This document shows, in pieces, positions 1-12,015 of a stretch of 64,000 nucleotides of DNA. Within the stretch, counting starts at the first letter, position 1, and the number at the start of each line of letters is the position of its first letter. A model generated the notes under the pieces. It worked only from the letters and a program-made list of their open reading frames with translations. It was not told the DNA's origin and searched no databases. The stretch is from Lasiosphaeris hirsuta (lineage: Eukaryota > Ascomycota > Sordariomycetes > Sordariales > Lasiosphaeriaceae): positions 893,172 through 957,171 of the forward strand of contig JAUKUA010000008.1 of assembly GCA_030549175.1 (NCBI GenBank), written 5' to 3'. The position numbers were made by a program, and so were the translations under genes.

Positions 1-627
1 CGTGGCTGTGGAATGTAATCAATAATGTAACCATATACGTTCTCGAATTCATGGTGGGTTACTAGTACGGAAGCTCGTATGTAGAGTAGTATTGGAAAGA
101 CGCGGGGTAAAGCTTCCTGATTTTCACCTATACCATTAGCTTACGTTACCAATTTATTGGAAGATAAAGGAGTAAAACAAGTATTGGAGACTGAACGCAT
201 GTGAATATCTCCCGGTATCCCTGGAAGGCAAATGCTGACGGTCTAGTAACTGAGAGGTTCTTTATTTGCCCTCTAGCCCAATTAGGCGCGAGCTTGGACA
301 TGAAAACCACCATGAACATAATAGAGTCACTGAAACTTCTTCAGGGTTACTATAAGCTAGGCCGGTCTTGCATTGGATGTTGCCTGTCTTAAAGTCTGAA
401 GTGTGGTACTATCTGCGGGAAACGGCGTGATGTAATTTGGAAGGAGGGGACCTAGCTACCTACTTCTAAATGTTGTCAACCTGCATTTGGTACCTCCAGC
501 GTCTGGTACTCCGTGTCGGGGCCGCTTTTTAGGTTAAGAGTAGTGGTGTGGGAGCTAGGGAGCCAGACAGCGGTGAAGTTGGGGAGTCGCTATCCGTATA
601 CACGGCCGTATTTTGGCTTGAGTAAGC

Positions 628-716
628 CCAGGGCAGATGGCAGGGCAGATGGCAGGGTGGATGGTGGGGTACATGGTATCGTGGAAGGGAGGGCAAATGG
701 CTGGGCGGATAGCAGG
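628..716 (+). repeat. Short-period G-rich minisatellite
   Basis: Imperfect tandem copies of a 12-bp unit close to GGCAGATGGCAG. Nothing else in positions 1-1044 looks like a gene: the open frames there are short and have no recognisable domain. Confidence 0.6.
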
Positions 717-1044
717 GGGGCGCTGCGCCTTACGCTTACAAGAGAGAACTCAACCCTTTAACGTGCAGCGCGGGCCGGTCTGACACACAGTCTTGGCTGT
801 GGGATCACACGTCACCCCAACTCAAAGTCCATTTCCAAAGAGTGGGACTGCGCATCTCCAATACCTTGATCTCCCCCGCAAAGTGTTGGTCAGAGTGCTC
901 CGCCAAGATTCACAGCTAGGAGTTGAAGGGGAACTTTTGTGTTTGGCAACTACAACTTGCCCACTCCCCCTCTGATCATGGACACCGGTGCTGCAAAAAG
1001 TTTTGTGAGCCACAGCCCACAGATCTGATTTCACATCTCGCATC

Positions 1045-2310
1045 ATGGATTCAGACAGCCCATACCCCGGGTTTTCCCAGTACCAGTCCCTCGTGCACCT
1101 CGCTTTCGCCAACGCTCTCATCTTAGTCGCCATATACACACCACACAGCCTCCGCCCTATCCTCCTCCTCCCAACATGGGCCTTTTTTGGCACATCCTTT
1201 ATGACGATCCATTACCTCCCCGTGGGAAGGGGACTTCTCTACAACGTCGGTATATACATCACCATTGCAAGCCTCCTCTGGCCCGTCGGCCTCTTCACCG
1301 CCGAGCCTATCAAGGTTTTCGTTGTTGTCGCGGACGGCAAAGCACGCCCCGTTCGCCGTTGGAATCTACGCCAGGCCTACCGTATATACAATAACCCCCG
1401 CAAACTCCCCGACCGGCCCAATTCTTCTTCCCCGCCGACGGCAGGAGCGCTAGTCTGGTTTGTTGTGCGCCGCCTCCTCCAGATTTCTGGTCTGATGGTT
1501 CTGTACGGTACCGTTACGGTCCTCATCTTCACCGTCGGCGGTCTCTTATATATGGAACCCTCTGACTTTACTCCTGAGCGGGAGCCCCTTTTGTCCATAC
1601 GAGACTCATGGGACCTACGCATCCGCTGTTCGGTTCTGGTCTTCTGGGTCATGCAGGGTGTCATCCCACTACAAATTGTCCACTTTCTCCTCTCCATTGT
1701 CTTCGTCTCAATTTTGCGTGTCGACGGGCCCGACGAGTGGCCGCCGCTGTTTTCGAGTCCACTTGAGGCTTTCACACTCAAAAGGTACTGGGGTATCTTT
1801 TGGCATCGCCTGTTCTCGCCCGGGGCCGTGACATGGGCGAGGTTTGTGGCAAGAAGAGGTCTGCGACTGCCCCCTGGAAGTACAATGGAGAAGGTACTTG
1901 TGCCGTTTATTGTGTTTTCGGTCTCGGGGGTAGCGCATGCGGCGGTCGGATGGAGGCTTGGTTATTGTTGCTTAGTTCGGGATATCAAGTTCTTTTGGTG
2001 GAACTTTGCCGCGATTTTTGCTGAGACAGTTGTCCTTAAGGGGATACGAGTGGTGTTTGTCTGGCTCCTTCGTAGAGAGAGTAAGAATAAAAATACGGGG
2101 GGTAGTGGGGACACGAGCCCGCGGTTTCAGAGGCACGGCAAGATGTTGCTAACGGTTACGACGAGGGTTGTTGGATATCTGTGGGTGCTGGTGTTTTTCC
2201 TCTGGGCAATGCCTCCTTATCTTTATCCGAAAGGATATGACTCGCTGCGCAGAAAGGGATTGGCTGTTGAACCGGAGTCTCCAGCCATTGGAGCTTTACC
2301 ATGGGCATGA
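1045..2310 (+). CDS. MBOAT-family (wax synthase-like) membrane O-acyltransferase
   Basis: Intronless gene for 421 residues, complete from an ATG in good context to TGA. About seven to eight hydrophobic segments are spread along the chain. The family signature is near the middle: RYWGIFWHRLF, with the His at residue 254, followed by a second conserved His in SVSGVAHA (residue 298). This is the pattern of the MBOAT_2 / wax-synthase domain, whose fungal members transfer acyl (often acetyl) groups to hydroxyls of terpenoids and other lipids at the ER membrane. Several known fungal members sit in secondary-metabolite clusters. Here the next gene is a DUF1857 protein, but no synthase or P450 is visible, so a cluster role is only a guess. 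The substrate cannot be read from the sequence. Confidence 0.8.
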   Translation: MDSDSPYPGFSQYQSLVHLAFANALILVAIYTPHSLRPILLLPTWAFFGTSFMTIHYLPVGRGLLYNVGIYITIASLLWPVGLFTAEPIKVFVVVADGKARPVRRWNLRQAYRIYNNPRKLPDRPNSSSPPTAGALVWFVVRRLLQISGLMVLYGTVTVLIFTVGGLLYMEPSDFTPEREPLLSIRDSWDLRIRCSVLVFWVMQGVIPLQIVHFLLSIVFVSILRVDGPDEWPPLFSSPLEAFTLKRYWGIFWHRLFSPGAVTWARFVARRGLRLPPGSTMEKVLVPFIVFSVSGVAHAAVGWRLGYCCLVRDIKFFWWNFAAIFAETVVLKGIRVVFVWLLRRESKNKNTGGSGDTSPRFQRHGKMLLTVTTRVVGYLWVLVFFLWAMPPYLYPKGYDSLRRKGLAVEPESPAIGALPWA

Positions 2311-3470
2311 AAACACAGACACGAGGGTATGTAATATACACTTATTGCCTTGTCCATTGATAAACTCGCCCCTGTCTCACCGTACTAAGCTCGCCCTTTT
2401 GGAGCCGGAGGCCAAGAATATAACCCGGGAGGTTTGGGTGATGGCTCGCCCTTCTCTGTCATCATGTGGAGCGCGAGATCGTCTTCATCGCTACGGTTCT
2501 GTTTACAGATATGGCATTCGTAGAAGAGATGACGGAGAAAGGAAACCGCCCCCAGTCAGAGCCATAGCGAGTAGCTGAGGCCATGTGGGGGGTGTAGCTG
2601 CACTCGGCAGCCTAGAATTACTCAGCTGACCTATCTGCGGGATGAACAGGGCTAAAAGACATGGAGGGATAGGTACCCATCCTCTCTCCAAGTAATAACG
2701 GAGCTAACAGCTGCCGCACCACCCACATTTTAAAAGCGAATCACTCTGGGTCGTCTTAACTTTGGTGATTCTAGCGGAGCAACAGCATGTACTTTGCCTA
2801 CCTATCTTGGGAGCTCAGCTTCCTGTTCCTTCATTTGATTCTGGGATTCCTTTTCGGCGTGCTTTCATTTCTTCCCCCCTCCACGAGGTTTCCATGATGG
2901 AGACGTATGAGGAAGGGGTCTCCTATTTAAAGACAGTTGAATTTAGACATGTGATTTAACATTCGAGAAAAAGTGGCACAAAAGTTCGTAATTCATACTC
3001 GGTTATCATCGGTTTATCACTCGGCTTTACTCATTTGTATTTTCTCATTGACGGATTGAAAACCACCACCTAGCCCCGATCGATGGATGATTCAGCCGTA
3101 AATATTGTTTACGTGTTCTAGCCCGCCCGAGTCACATAATAAATGATCACTTTGGGGGTGGAACTAAGGTAATCTCTCTGGCTTTGGCCATTGGCGGTTA
3201 GATTGGAAGTTGTTTCACTTCTCTTTGGTTCCCATCTTACACACGGAAATTTTTTTCCTCAGGGGCTAAAGTCTACTGTCCCGACCCCGCAGTCTGCTCT
3301 CCATTATCGGCCGCTCCGGCCAATCAACACCAGGGTTAAAAGCAAGCCACGTCCATCGCTTGATCCTATTAAACAACCCCACTCTCAACTCTCGACCCCT
3401 CTAACGATTTCATCACCACCCCCACCCGACTCACTTATCTCCACTCATCTTTACCTTCACCTTGATCGAG
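2311..3470. other. Intergenic, no gene seen
   Basis: No domain or convincing spliced ORF is visible. The last 300 bases before the DUF1857 gene are C/T-rich, as in many fungal promoters. Confidence 0.5.
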
Positions 3471-4108
3471 ATGGTGGTCTTCAACCTGGGCTACACCGCC
3501 CCTATCAATCCTTCCGGCGCATCCCCCATCCTAACCCCCTCCCAAATCTGGGCCGGTCTGCAGCGTAAGGTCCGTCACGCAGAGGAATTTGTACCCCTCT
3601 TTTCGACATGCGAAGTTCTCTCCGAGGAGCCTCCGGCAACCGAGGAGGAACCATATACCATCATTCGCCTAGTGACAGTCCGACCTGGAGCGGGGCCGCC
3701 GGGCGGGAGTCCGGCAAGTAGGGCCGGATCCGGGGGCCCACCCGGAGGTGGCCCACCTACTGGTCAAATCCGCAACGTGTGCAAGCTCTATGCGCCGAGC
3801 AGAGTGGACTTCCTGCGGGAGGATGGGACCAAGTTCTCGAATTATGTAACGCAGGGGCCCAGTGGCGAGGAGACGGATATGTCCATGACGTATGTGTTTG
3901 AGTGGCGGCATCCGGGGGTGCAAGCGGGTAGTGAGATTGCCAAGAGGATGGAGGCCGGGCATAAGAAGGTGAGTTAATCTTGGTTACTTATTTAGTAACA
4001 CCGCGTGGAACCATGCACTGACTCTTGAGACGGTGGTAGACTGCTAGGGAGGCCGTTGAGCAAACAATCAAGCGGATCCGGGAACTCGTCGTCGAGGGGA
4101 ATCTGTAG
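3471..4108 (+). CDS. DUF1857 / AtaL-like protein (two exons)
   Basis: Exon 1 is 3471-3968 and exon 2 is 4040-4108, separated by a 71-bp GTGAGT...TAG intron; the product has 188 residues. The N-terminus (MVVFNLGYTAPINP, then ILTPSQIWAGLQRKVRHAEEF) and the C-terminus joined by splicing (TAREAVEQTIKRIRELVVEG) are characteristic of DUF1857, a small SRPBCC-like fungal family that includes the acetylaranotin-cluster protein AtaL. A Gly/Pro-rich stretch at about residues 70-103 lengthens it beyond the usual size of about 160. I chose the ATG at 3471, where the family match begins. A catalytic role is not established for most members. It lies downstream of the acyltransferase on the same strand, but 1.2 kb away with its own promoter space. 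Confidence 0.85.
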
Positions 4109-5117
4109 GGCCTCAATACTCTGACAATCGATATTGACGTCGTGCCAAGGTGCCGGTCAAGTGATATGCGTAGGAGTAAGAGCCCGGTCAATTAACGACA
4201 CGCTGGAACTTTGTGATGCTGCACTCTTTTTTAGCGACACGCGTGATATTTGACACAAACCACACCCCGAAAACACAAGAGAAGGGATCTCGGCTGCGTA
4301 AGGTTAATAATATTCGTCGGAGGCATTGGAATCAGATGTCAAACGATGATGGTGCGAGCATAATCTTATCAACTATTGTCTGCCGTGACGATTGAGCCAA
4401 AGGTATACCCAAGATACCCTTGATAGGTGAAGATGTCGATGCCCCGACTTATGAAGTAGGTTTTTGCCACAGAGTAACCCAAGACATGCTTCTCAGCGTC
4501 TTGTTGGCTGTCCGCAGTGGGAACGTGGACTCATCGTCTTCAATTACGAAGGTTTCTGCTTCCTCGCTGGCCAGATCACTATCTCCAGTATTATCCTAGT
4601 AGAGGACTAGCTAAGACAAGATAGTCAGGAACGATATGTTGGCGGCTTTCGGTGCCTGGACTCTACCAGGGACCAACAGCACAGGGGGGTACCGCTCATT
4701 GACTCGACCATGAAGCCCTTTAATATAGCTTACGCCGTATAACTGCCGCGCCTTTTTGAAGTTTCTTAAAAGGAATGGCCGATTGTAGTCGTTGGTTTGA
4801 CATGGTCAGGTATATACAGATTTCTCGAATTAACGCAGAGTGGACACATCTTGGTGCAGCCATACCGAGCGTCACTTTAGTCCATGGTGGAAACAAGCCC
4901 CTAGCGCCGCTAGGATGGCCGCTTTTGTCCCCGGCTATCCAGACGTCACCACTGCCGGTTTTTTCCCATCTGGCTTTCTCACTAGCCCGTAGGCTAAGAT
5001 GAATGAGTACGGCGACGAGGATGAGGCAAAGGAGTGGTGCTAGAAGGTGATAAGACCCTGAGGATCCAGAGGGATTTTGGACGAGCAGATTCGATCTCAG
5101 CTTTGCCAAGGGATTTA
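4109..5117. other. Gene-poor stretch, no supported gene
   Basis: Open frames on both strands are overlapping and of low quality; none shows a domain. The sequence may be an eroded gene, but I cannot identify one. Confidence 0.4.
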
Positions 5118-5895
5118 TTACCAAGGCTTTCGTGTGTGAGGGAGTACCGTTACTAGCATGCACACTAGCCGGGGGGGGAGCGGCACGCTGACATCGAATC
5201 CGGCCATCCGAGGAACCTCTGGGGAAGGGGATTAACTGATGCGAGGCTGAGGGAGATGGCGTATGCGGAGAGAGTACCCCCGGGGTTGACCATGAACAGG
5301 GGTGAGTATTTCTGGTTTGTAGGAGTATTTTGGGAGGGTTTGGGAGGGTTTGGGAGAGTTTGGGAGGGTTTGGGATGGGTTTCCCCGAATTTGTTAGAGT
5401 ACCTAGGAATTGCGAGCGCACATGACAAGCACCACCGGTTATCTGGCGGAGACAGAGCGAAATGGCCTTATCCCCAGGGCGTGAATGCCCCTAATATCAC
5501 CACCACATCTCGTGGTCACTTTTCCAACTATGTCTCTACATGGTGGCCTAGGTCATGGGTGAGTGGGTCCTATATCAGCGTGCCTGGTTTATTTCACCTA
5601 GGCTTTCGTGCGTGGAAGGGACGTCTTCTTAGCATGCGCTCCCGTCAAAATGGACAGCTGGCATCGGGTTTGCGACATCAGAAAATTCTGGGGAGGGGCA
5701 AAGAATATGGTAATGATCAGGAACAAGGATGTTCGGGTACCCCAAGGAGCGTTTAGGATGGACATCACCGGATTTATTAGAGTATTAGCCATTGCAAGCA
5801 TATGGAACAGGCACCATCGGTTGCCTGACGAAGCATTGAGACAGAGAGAATGGGACTTACGCCTTGGGCGAGTCCTCTTAAAATTACCACCACAT
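5118..5895 (+). repeat. Diverged tandem duplication (two copies)
   Basis: Copy 1 (about 5118-5518) and copy 2 (about 5598-5895) share collinear blocks: AGGCTTTCGTG followed by TAGCATGC; CTCTGGGGAAGGGG against TTCTGGGGAGGGGC; a block near 5386 against 5772 that translates in both as HHRL with flanking similarity; and an ending ATCACCACCACAT against AATTACCACCACAT. The spacing differs between blocks because copy 1 carries the extra G/T repeat at 5331-5386. Translation hints at a former coding region of unknown type. Confidence 0.5.
5331..5386 (+). repeat. 10-bp G/T-rich tandem repeat
   Basis: About five copies of a unit close to GGGAGGGTTT, inside copy 1 of the local duplication. Confidence 0.75.
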
Positions 5896-6296
5896 TCTGT
5901 AATTACCATTTACTAACTGCCTGAGGAACCAGACGGATACACATAATTTCGGACCTGTGCCAGCCTCGTCCTGTCTACCCTGCTTCCTTTTCCCGCCCAA
6001 TCTTTCGGGGGGCTGGATTCTCTCGGTCTTGTCGAAGATTTCACTCCAGAAGTAAGACTCCCTAGCCGGAAGGGGTTCCCGACTCACAACCCTAAATCCA
6101 AACCCATGGGTCAGGTCCAGCTATTTAACGACGGTACTCTAGGTAGCCAAGCGCTCTTCGTGCTTGTCGGCATCCATCCACTTATCAAGCTGCTTGGTCA
6201 AGTTCTTGGTGAATCCTTTTTCCGGGAATGGACGTTATTGCTGACCATGGCTCTGATGTACTCGGCGAATTTGATGGCTTGGATTGCTACACACTA

Positions 6297-6694
6297 GCAA
6301 CGAGACAATGGACGCATCATGTGTTAGTGTCCCATTAGGCATATAGGTATGTAAGTGGTCTAGCTTCATACGCAAAAAGGATTTCCTTTTGCCAAGAAGT
6401 GCAGCAGTTGGAAAAGAGGACGCAGATAAAGAATGGTATGGTCGAGATTGGGACCATGAATGTAAAATTGGCATCCTTGCTCATCGACCTCAAAGTGTCT
6501 GACAAAATACTGATCCTAACTTGCCAATAAACTCGTTGTATTCAAAGGCCCTAAGCCTACCGGTAACTGAGTCTACAGCTATCGCCGATGTCCTCAATGT
6601 TATTGCGATTATCCCAGCAGAGTCTAGGATGGCTGTCGCTACGATGTATACTTCTGATGCACAGCGCATCACGGAGGGTATCGCCAGTGTTTAA
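6297..6694 (+). pseudogene. Decayed ORF of unknown function
   Basis: One + frame runs for about 130 codons to a TAA at 6692 with only two in-frame stops (a TAG near 6343 and a TGA near 6499), both explicable as single transitions of CAG and CGA. The last 57 codons are uninterrupted (LPINSLYSKALSLP ... TEGIASV). No domain is recognised. It could equally be a chance open frame; the two transition-type stops favour a relic. Confidence 0.3.
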
Positions 6695-8454
6695 CTCGAG
6701 TTAGATGAAGGGAGGAGATCTGTGGAACATGGGAATAATGAAGCTGAAAATTCGTAACTCCTTCGCCTTGGGCTTTGCCTCTACCTGGAACACGGAGAGA
6801 AGTTATTAAACATCCCAAGGTAAGAAATATTCCAAGTTATCGTAATAACTACACTCATCACGCTTACTCAATCAGCCTCATATAGCTCGATGATGTTACG
6901 AGGTACGAAATGACGGATGAGTGGGCCTCTTTTCAGTGCACGGGCCACTCGTCCTTCAGAAAAGGGGGTGTAAGTTCAAGCGAAACTGGAAAGTAGTAGA
7001 AACGATATGAAGCTATTGAAGTTATTATGAGCAAGAACATATCAAGAGGATGGAAAGGTGAAGCAGAATTAAAGACGGTTAAGCTCCTATTATACTTTGG
7101 TCTGCTCTATTATGGCCTTCATCATGGCCCGCCGCCCTCCACGCTTGCTTTCCCTTTCTGCACTCGGTCAGGGCTGGGACGAGGTAGTAAAGCGACCTGG
7201 GCTGAGACAAGGCAGGCTCTAGAAGATCTCATGCTTGATATCCTTCGTGCGAAGAGCTTGACAACGAGACTGCGGCCTGCGAGTAGTCGTCGGAAGAGAG
7301 TCGGATTTCCCTGGTAACTTATGCGATGAATCTAATGACTGGGTCACGGAGAGGATTCTCACGCTGCGGTGGAATTTGGACCCGACATTAAAATCTCCAG
7401 CACGCCAAACATACTTGCCTTTGACGATTCCAGCAGCGGCTGGTATTTACTATCAGCAGAAGAACCTTCTTCACCAATAGCAGGCCCGGGGACACCCAAA
7501 ATCGCCAGCGAAGGCTTTGAGATCACCAGAGAAAGGCATCCATCTATCTCTGCATAGAGTTGAATGCATAATTTAACGGTCTTGGTCCTCGTCACTGGAA
7601 AGCTTGCCAAGACTATCACTCGATCAATCTATTTATTCTAAACAAGCATTCTTCCGGTTCCATCATTGCAACGATTCCCAGTTCCCCGTGTTCTTTGTAG
7701 GCTCTGCTCGCCACGCCCTCAATCAGCCACGGGACTCTTGAGTGAGATGACTATGCTTTGTCACAGGCGTGCTTACAACAAGAAACACGTTAGGTAAACT
7801 GCGGACGGAGAGCTGGTAGGGGTGAAATGGAAACTCACGCGTGGTTAAGATGTGGGAGAGCGGTACCTTAAAAGTGTGTGGCGAAGCTCCAGCCGCTCGA
7901 CCACCAGCTCCTTTGCTTCTGTCGGCCCTCCCCTAATAATGCTTATCAAGAAAGATCCGAATAGGTAGTATACCTCAATACTTGGTCTCTTTCGGGTTCG
8001 ATACCGAAATGGAATATGTAGCGTGAGATGCAGCGTGAGTTTGCGGGCTACCTCGTTCCATACGCTCTGTGTCGTTGTTAAAAAGGGGGACGGATGTAAT
8101 GCTGTAGTCTCTTCTCTAGTCGGCTTATCTTCAAGTCCGGGCGTAGGGGTCCGCCGGGCCGATAGTTTGGAGCGTAACCAAGTGACATCATCATCAGGCT
8201 GGGTCAAGAACCAGGCTTGGATTACCTTCTGGAAAGGCCTTATCGTAGGCTATCTCTGGCCTCAAGAGGGATGAAGCACGGATTGCATCTTACCGAGACC
8301 ACCGCTGACCTCACCGAAATGAAGATTGATTCGTCCCGCATGATCAGCCCCTCCCAAACAATCAAAGTCCCATCAAAGTCCCACGTTTCCATCTCACTTC
8401 TTGCTCTTGCACCCTCCGGTCAACCTCCTCGTAATCATCAGCTAGCTTCGTGCT
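6695..8454. other. Gene-poor stretch
   Basis: Several open frames of 60-120 codons on both strands (for example 7027-7317 on + and 7845-8207 on -) overlap one another. None shows a domain, signal peptide or consistent splice structure. Confidence 0.35.
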
Positions 8455-8836
8455 GCTAGGCGTTCCGCTGAATGCCTATCGCCTTTGGGCCGTGTCCGGT
8501 CCCAGGTTAGGACGGCTTCAGGTGCCCCTACGGAGGGTATAAGTACATCCCCGCAACAGGCGGACCCGGAAAGGCTGACGTCAGGTATGGCTGCGTTATC
8601 CCGTACTCAGAGGAGGCCAAGGTTACGCGACCGACGGTATAGTCCCTGGCGTGGTCATATCGGCCGCACGTCGAGTTCGCGGCCGGGGAACTGGGAGAGC
8701 TTGCCAACGCTCCACCATATCTCGGCTTTGTTGGCCGCCATGCACATCTGCATCTACTTCTTTACCAAAGGTGGAAAGGGGCCTGGGTGTCGCAGATATG
8801 TCGTATTATGGGAGGATAGAATAAAGCTATATACCT
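8455..8836 (+). pseudogene. Decayed ORF of unknown function
   Basis: One + frame carries a compositionally protein-like reading (FRCPYGGYKYIPATGGPGKA, then HVEFAAGELGELANAPPYLG, then AHLHLLLYQRWKGAWVSQIC) broken by two TAG codons, each a single transition from CAG. I do not recognise the family. A 117-codon open frame in another phase overlaps it but has a less natural composition. Confidence 0.35.
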
Positions 8837-9624
8837 GAAGTCCTGATCAAAGTAGGAATGCATTCCTTCTCTTTACTGAGTAGATTACCGGTCTAGACGT
8901 GTGCAGGACAAATGAAACAGAGCCACAGCTGCGCTCGATGCATATCGCCGCGGCAATAATGAGTAAAGTCTGATCGCAAGACGTTGGTGTGCACTCTGCT
9001 TCAGCTCCCACCGTTTTAGTTTCATCGAAACGCTAGGGGCGCTCGCTGCGGCGCTCGCTGCACTGAATTTCGTCAACCGCAGGAAAAACTTGTATTCCTC
9101 GTGTCAAACTCCAATACGCGAGCCTCGACCAATCCATAGAATATGGGGAGCTGCTGGACAGGCTAATCGACGACGCCGTTTTCATTTCACATACCGTGTT
9201 CAAGTGCTAGGAAATAAAAGTTTGTCTGCGCGACGTGATGAACAATAGCGTCCGAGACAAATGTCACAGCCTTACATCCAGGAGGTGGCGTCGCTCCTAA
9301 ATGCGGCTGAATTTGTGTGATTATGCTCAGGCGATATCCGCTATTATGCACCCCTGCATTCTTGGCATTGTGCGTCGATGGTGGTGTTGCGACTGGACCC
9401 TCGATCAGACATAATGGGCAAGCCTCTGAATAAAAAGGCAGCCCAAATTCCATACGCGCCTAAATCCTAGCGTCTGCGATGCCTTCTCATGACGGCCCAC
9501 ATTCGTTCTACTCCTACTCAATATCTTATCTTACTCAGGGAGAAATCCTAACCACGGGGGGACCCAGTCCTACAGCATCATTCTCTTACCAAACGGCGAC
9601 ATTTTCATATCTCCTCTCCTCGTC

Positions 9625-10650
9625 ATGGGTAGCGGGCACACCTCGTACGCCCCCAACACGTGCGACCTTGTCGGCGATGGCGACCTCTACGGCATCGGCG
9701 TGCGCATCTCCTACTACCTCTTCTTCGCCGCCACGCTCATTGCCATCTTTCGACGCAGTGTCTCCCACACACTTACAATCGGCCCGCTCGGCCGCTGCGC
9801 CGAAGCTGTCAACATCCTCACCTTTGCTATCCTCATCGTCCTAGTCAAGAACACGCTCAACGGGAGTTTTGCCACGCTAGAGTGGTTCCTCACGTACCCA
9901 ACCATTCTGGTCACCTTTTTCAGTCTATTTTTTGCCCTGCCACGGAGCAATAACAAGGGCCGGTTGCTATGCTACGCATTCACGCTGAGTCTGCTTACGG
10001 TTTGTCAGCCGTGGCTGTATTGGCGCCGCATGTACCAGGGGCGGAAGAGCGAGTGCGTGGTCCGATACTGGTTCTTTGGGGTGAGGGACTTTTATGGACA
10101 GACGTGGATCACTTTTTTCAAGGTCATGTCGATCCTTGCCTGTGCGATTGGGGCGTTGTCGCTCGTAGCCGTCCTATTCTTTGCCTTGTGTCGGTCTGCG
10201 TGGCGGGAGTGGCTGGATCCGAAGCGGAAGATGAAAGCCGAGTATCTCGACAGGGATATCAGCTATGGGCCAGAGGAGAAAAAAAGGAGGTACAAGGGTC
10301 TGCGGTTGTGTGGGTTGCTATTTTTGCTCTTTGTGGGGGGTTTTACCATGGTCATGACGGAGAAGACGATCTCGGTCAATAACATTGATCTGGCAGATAC
10401 GCCCTTGGAGAGTACAAGCCAGCTGATCCCGTTTGTTACCGGACTGCTGAGTTTCTTGACGACGCTATACTCTTGCATTCCATTCAAAATGATACAAGAC
10501 AAGATCGCAGAGCTTGATCAGAAGCTCATAGACAAGTGTCTTGGAAAGCGGAAAAATGTGCTCCCCTTTTCAAAGGGCAGCAGCGCTACGTCGCTCAACC
10601 CAAACCCCTACATGTATTACAACGAGCCCGGGCAGTATCAATGTAGATAG
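9625..10650 (+). CDS. Seven-segment integral membrane protein, unknown function
   Basis: Intronless gene for 341 residues. Hydrophobic segments lie near residues 27-45, 60-77, 86-104, 111-130, 163-190, 227-246 and 265-285, giving roughly seven membrane passes. The short N-terminal stretch before segment 1 contains one Cys and the acidic motif CDLVGDGDLYGIGVRISYY, which resembles a conserved start in uncharacterised ascomycete membrane proteins. A basic, charged loop (residues about 195-225, many Arg/Lys) precedes segment 6, and the C-terminus is polar and Ser/Asn/Pro-rich, probably cytosolic. The ATG at 9625 is the first in frame that precedes this motif. No transporter or receptor motif is visible, so I assign no function. 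Confidence 0.7.
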   Translation: MGSGHTSYAPNTCDLVGDGDLYGIGVRISYYLFFAATLIAIFRRSVSHTLTIGPLGRCAEAVNILTFAILIVLVKNTLNGSFATLEWFLTYPTILVTFFSLFFALPRSNNKGRLLCYAFTLSLLTVCQPWLYWRRMYQGRKSECVVRYWFFGVRDFYGQTWITFFKVMSILACAIGALSLVAVLFFALCRSAWREWLDPKRKMKAEYLDRDISYGPEEKKRRYKGLRLCGLLFLLFVGGFTMVMTEKTISVNNIDLADTPLESTSQLIPFVTGLLSFLTTLYSCIPFKMIQDKIAELDQKLIDKCLGKRKNVLPFSKGSSATSLNPNPYMYYNEPGQYQCR

Positions 10651-12015
10651 TAGAGGCCTAATAAAGAGAGGGTAGCAACGTAGCTGATGGTTTCGTGGCA
10701 TCTGGGATAAATAATTTAGCTACATACAAGTACTTGGTAACATGACCAAACACTAGAAGCGCCATCAATTGCCTATTTCAAATCGCGATTCTATATTCAT
10801 CGACTAGCCGGACAAACGTTCAGTCACATCAAGACCACATTTGCGAGAGCACGCCCTAACCCTAACCTACTCTTAGATAACGAGGGAAGTAGAGATATCT
10901 GGCGCCCCGGGCATGGTAACCACGGGGTACGGGGGGCCGAATACTTGAGGGAGGTGCCCTTGCTACATCACACTCTGCTAGAATGACTTGATCTATTTGT
11001 ATGGTGTTTGTGCGCTCACAGCAGAGATTTACAGAGTAGTTGCCAAGGCGAGAGACTTACTAGACACAACATAATATAGTCAATCAAGCCAATTGCCGGC
11101 GTAGGTATGCCAATCCCAATAGGAGGGAACCGCTGGAAGACGCTACAATGAGTTTGGTGATTACGGGAGTATGCCCCCATGGGATAAAGGGTTCTATATC
11201 ACCTATAACTACCAAGTCCATAAATGTGCCTGCCCCTATTAACTCAGGCTACTGGGTTATATTCCTGACTATCCCCTTCAGCCATTCCACTTTTCTATAG
11301 GGGTTTAAAGAGGGTCGTAGACGCCTTTCGGGTAAAACGGCTCACCTTCTCACCACCCTTCTTAGTAAGAGGCCATTCCCTAATTGACTTCTTTCCACCC
11401 ACGCGTGGGAAAGGGGAACGTCGACTGACTGCCTTGGCTGCTTGGGTACCAACGTCGCCGAGGCACATTCCTCTCCCATCGATTCGATTAGGTCGGGTCG
11501 GCACCCTCTGTGGTCACGGGTTCCAGTGTGCACATTGACGCCCAATGACAAAACTTTACGGCGCAGCCCTACGCGGGTGATGCTGACTTGGCACGAACCC
11601 AGCCAACCGCGGGGGAGGTAGGTGACTTGCATCGCGCAGGGCGACAGCGCAAAGCGATGACTTACGCTGAGCGACGACGTGGGAATCCCTGCGGTCGGGC
11701 CATCTCGACGGTGAGCCCAATTCGTTCAGCCGCATTTTTGGCTCTCTGCTGCGAATTTCATGTTGTTTTCTGATGCGCACAGCGCATGGTCCCGTGTATA
11801 AAGTCAGACCAACATGTCGAGATCAAGTGTGTGAAGTCTTACTTCTTTTCGGCCATCAGTGAGCCACAGAGCTCGAAAGAAAACCAGCTGAAATTTAATT
11901 CGCTTCTCAATTGCGCTTGCAGCGAAGGTACCAGGTATGCTCATGCCATTGGTCCATTCCATCGTTCCTGCCTCTCATCGCCGACCTCAACTTACCTCAA
12001 CAGAAAGGCATAAAA
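10651..12015. other. Intergenic, no gene seen
   Basis: No supported gene. A short telomere-like run (CCCTAACCCTAACCT) lies at 10854-10868. Open frames on the - strand at 11295-11780 overlap in a GC-rich patch and show no domain. Confidence 0.45.

Noticed and set aside
10854..10868. Interstitial telomere-like CCCTAACCCTAACCT
   Set aside because: Only about two and a half units; too short to argue for a former chromosome end.
11295..11780. Overlapping open frames on the - strand in a GC-rich patch
   Set aside because: Mutually overlapping, Arg/Pro/Ser-rich, no domain, no start context or splice sites.
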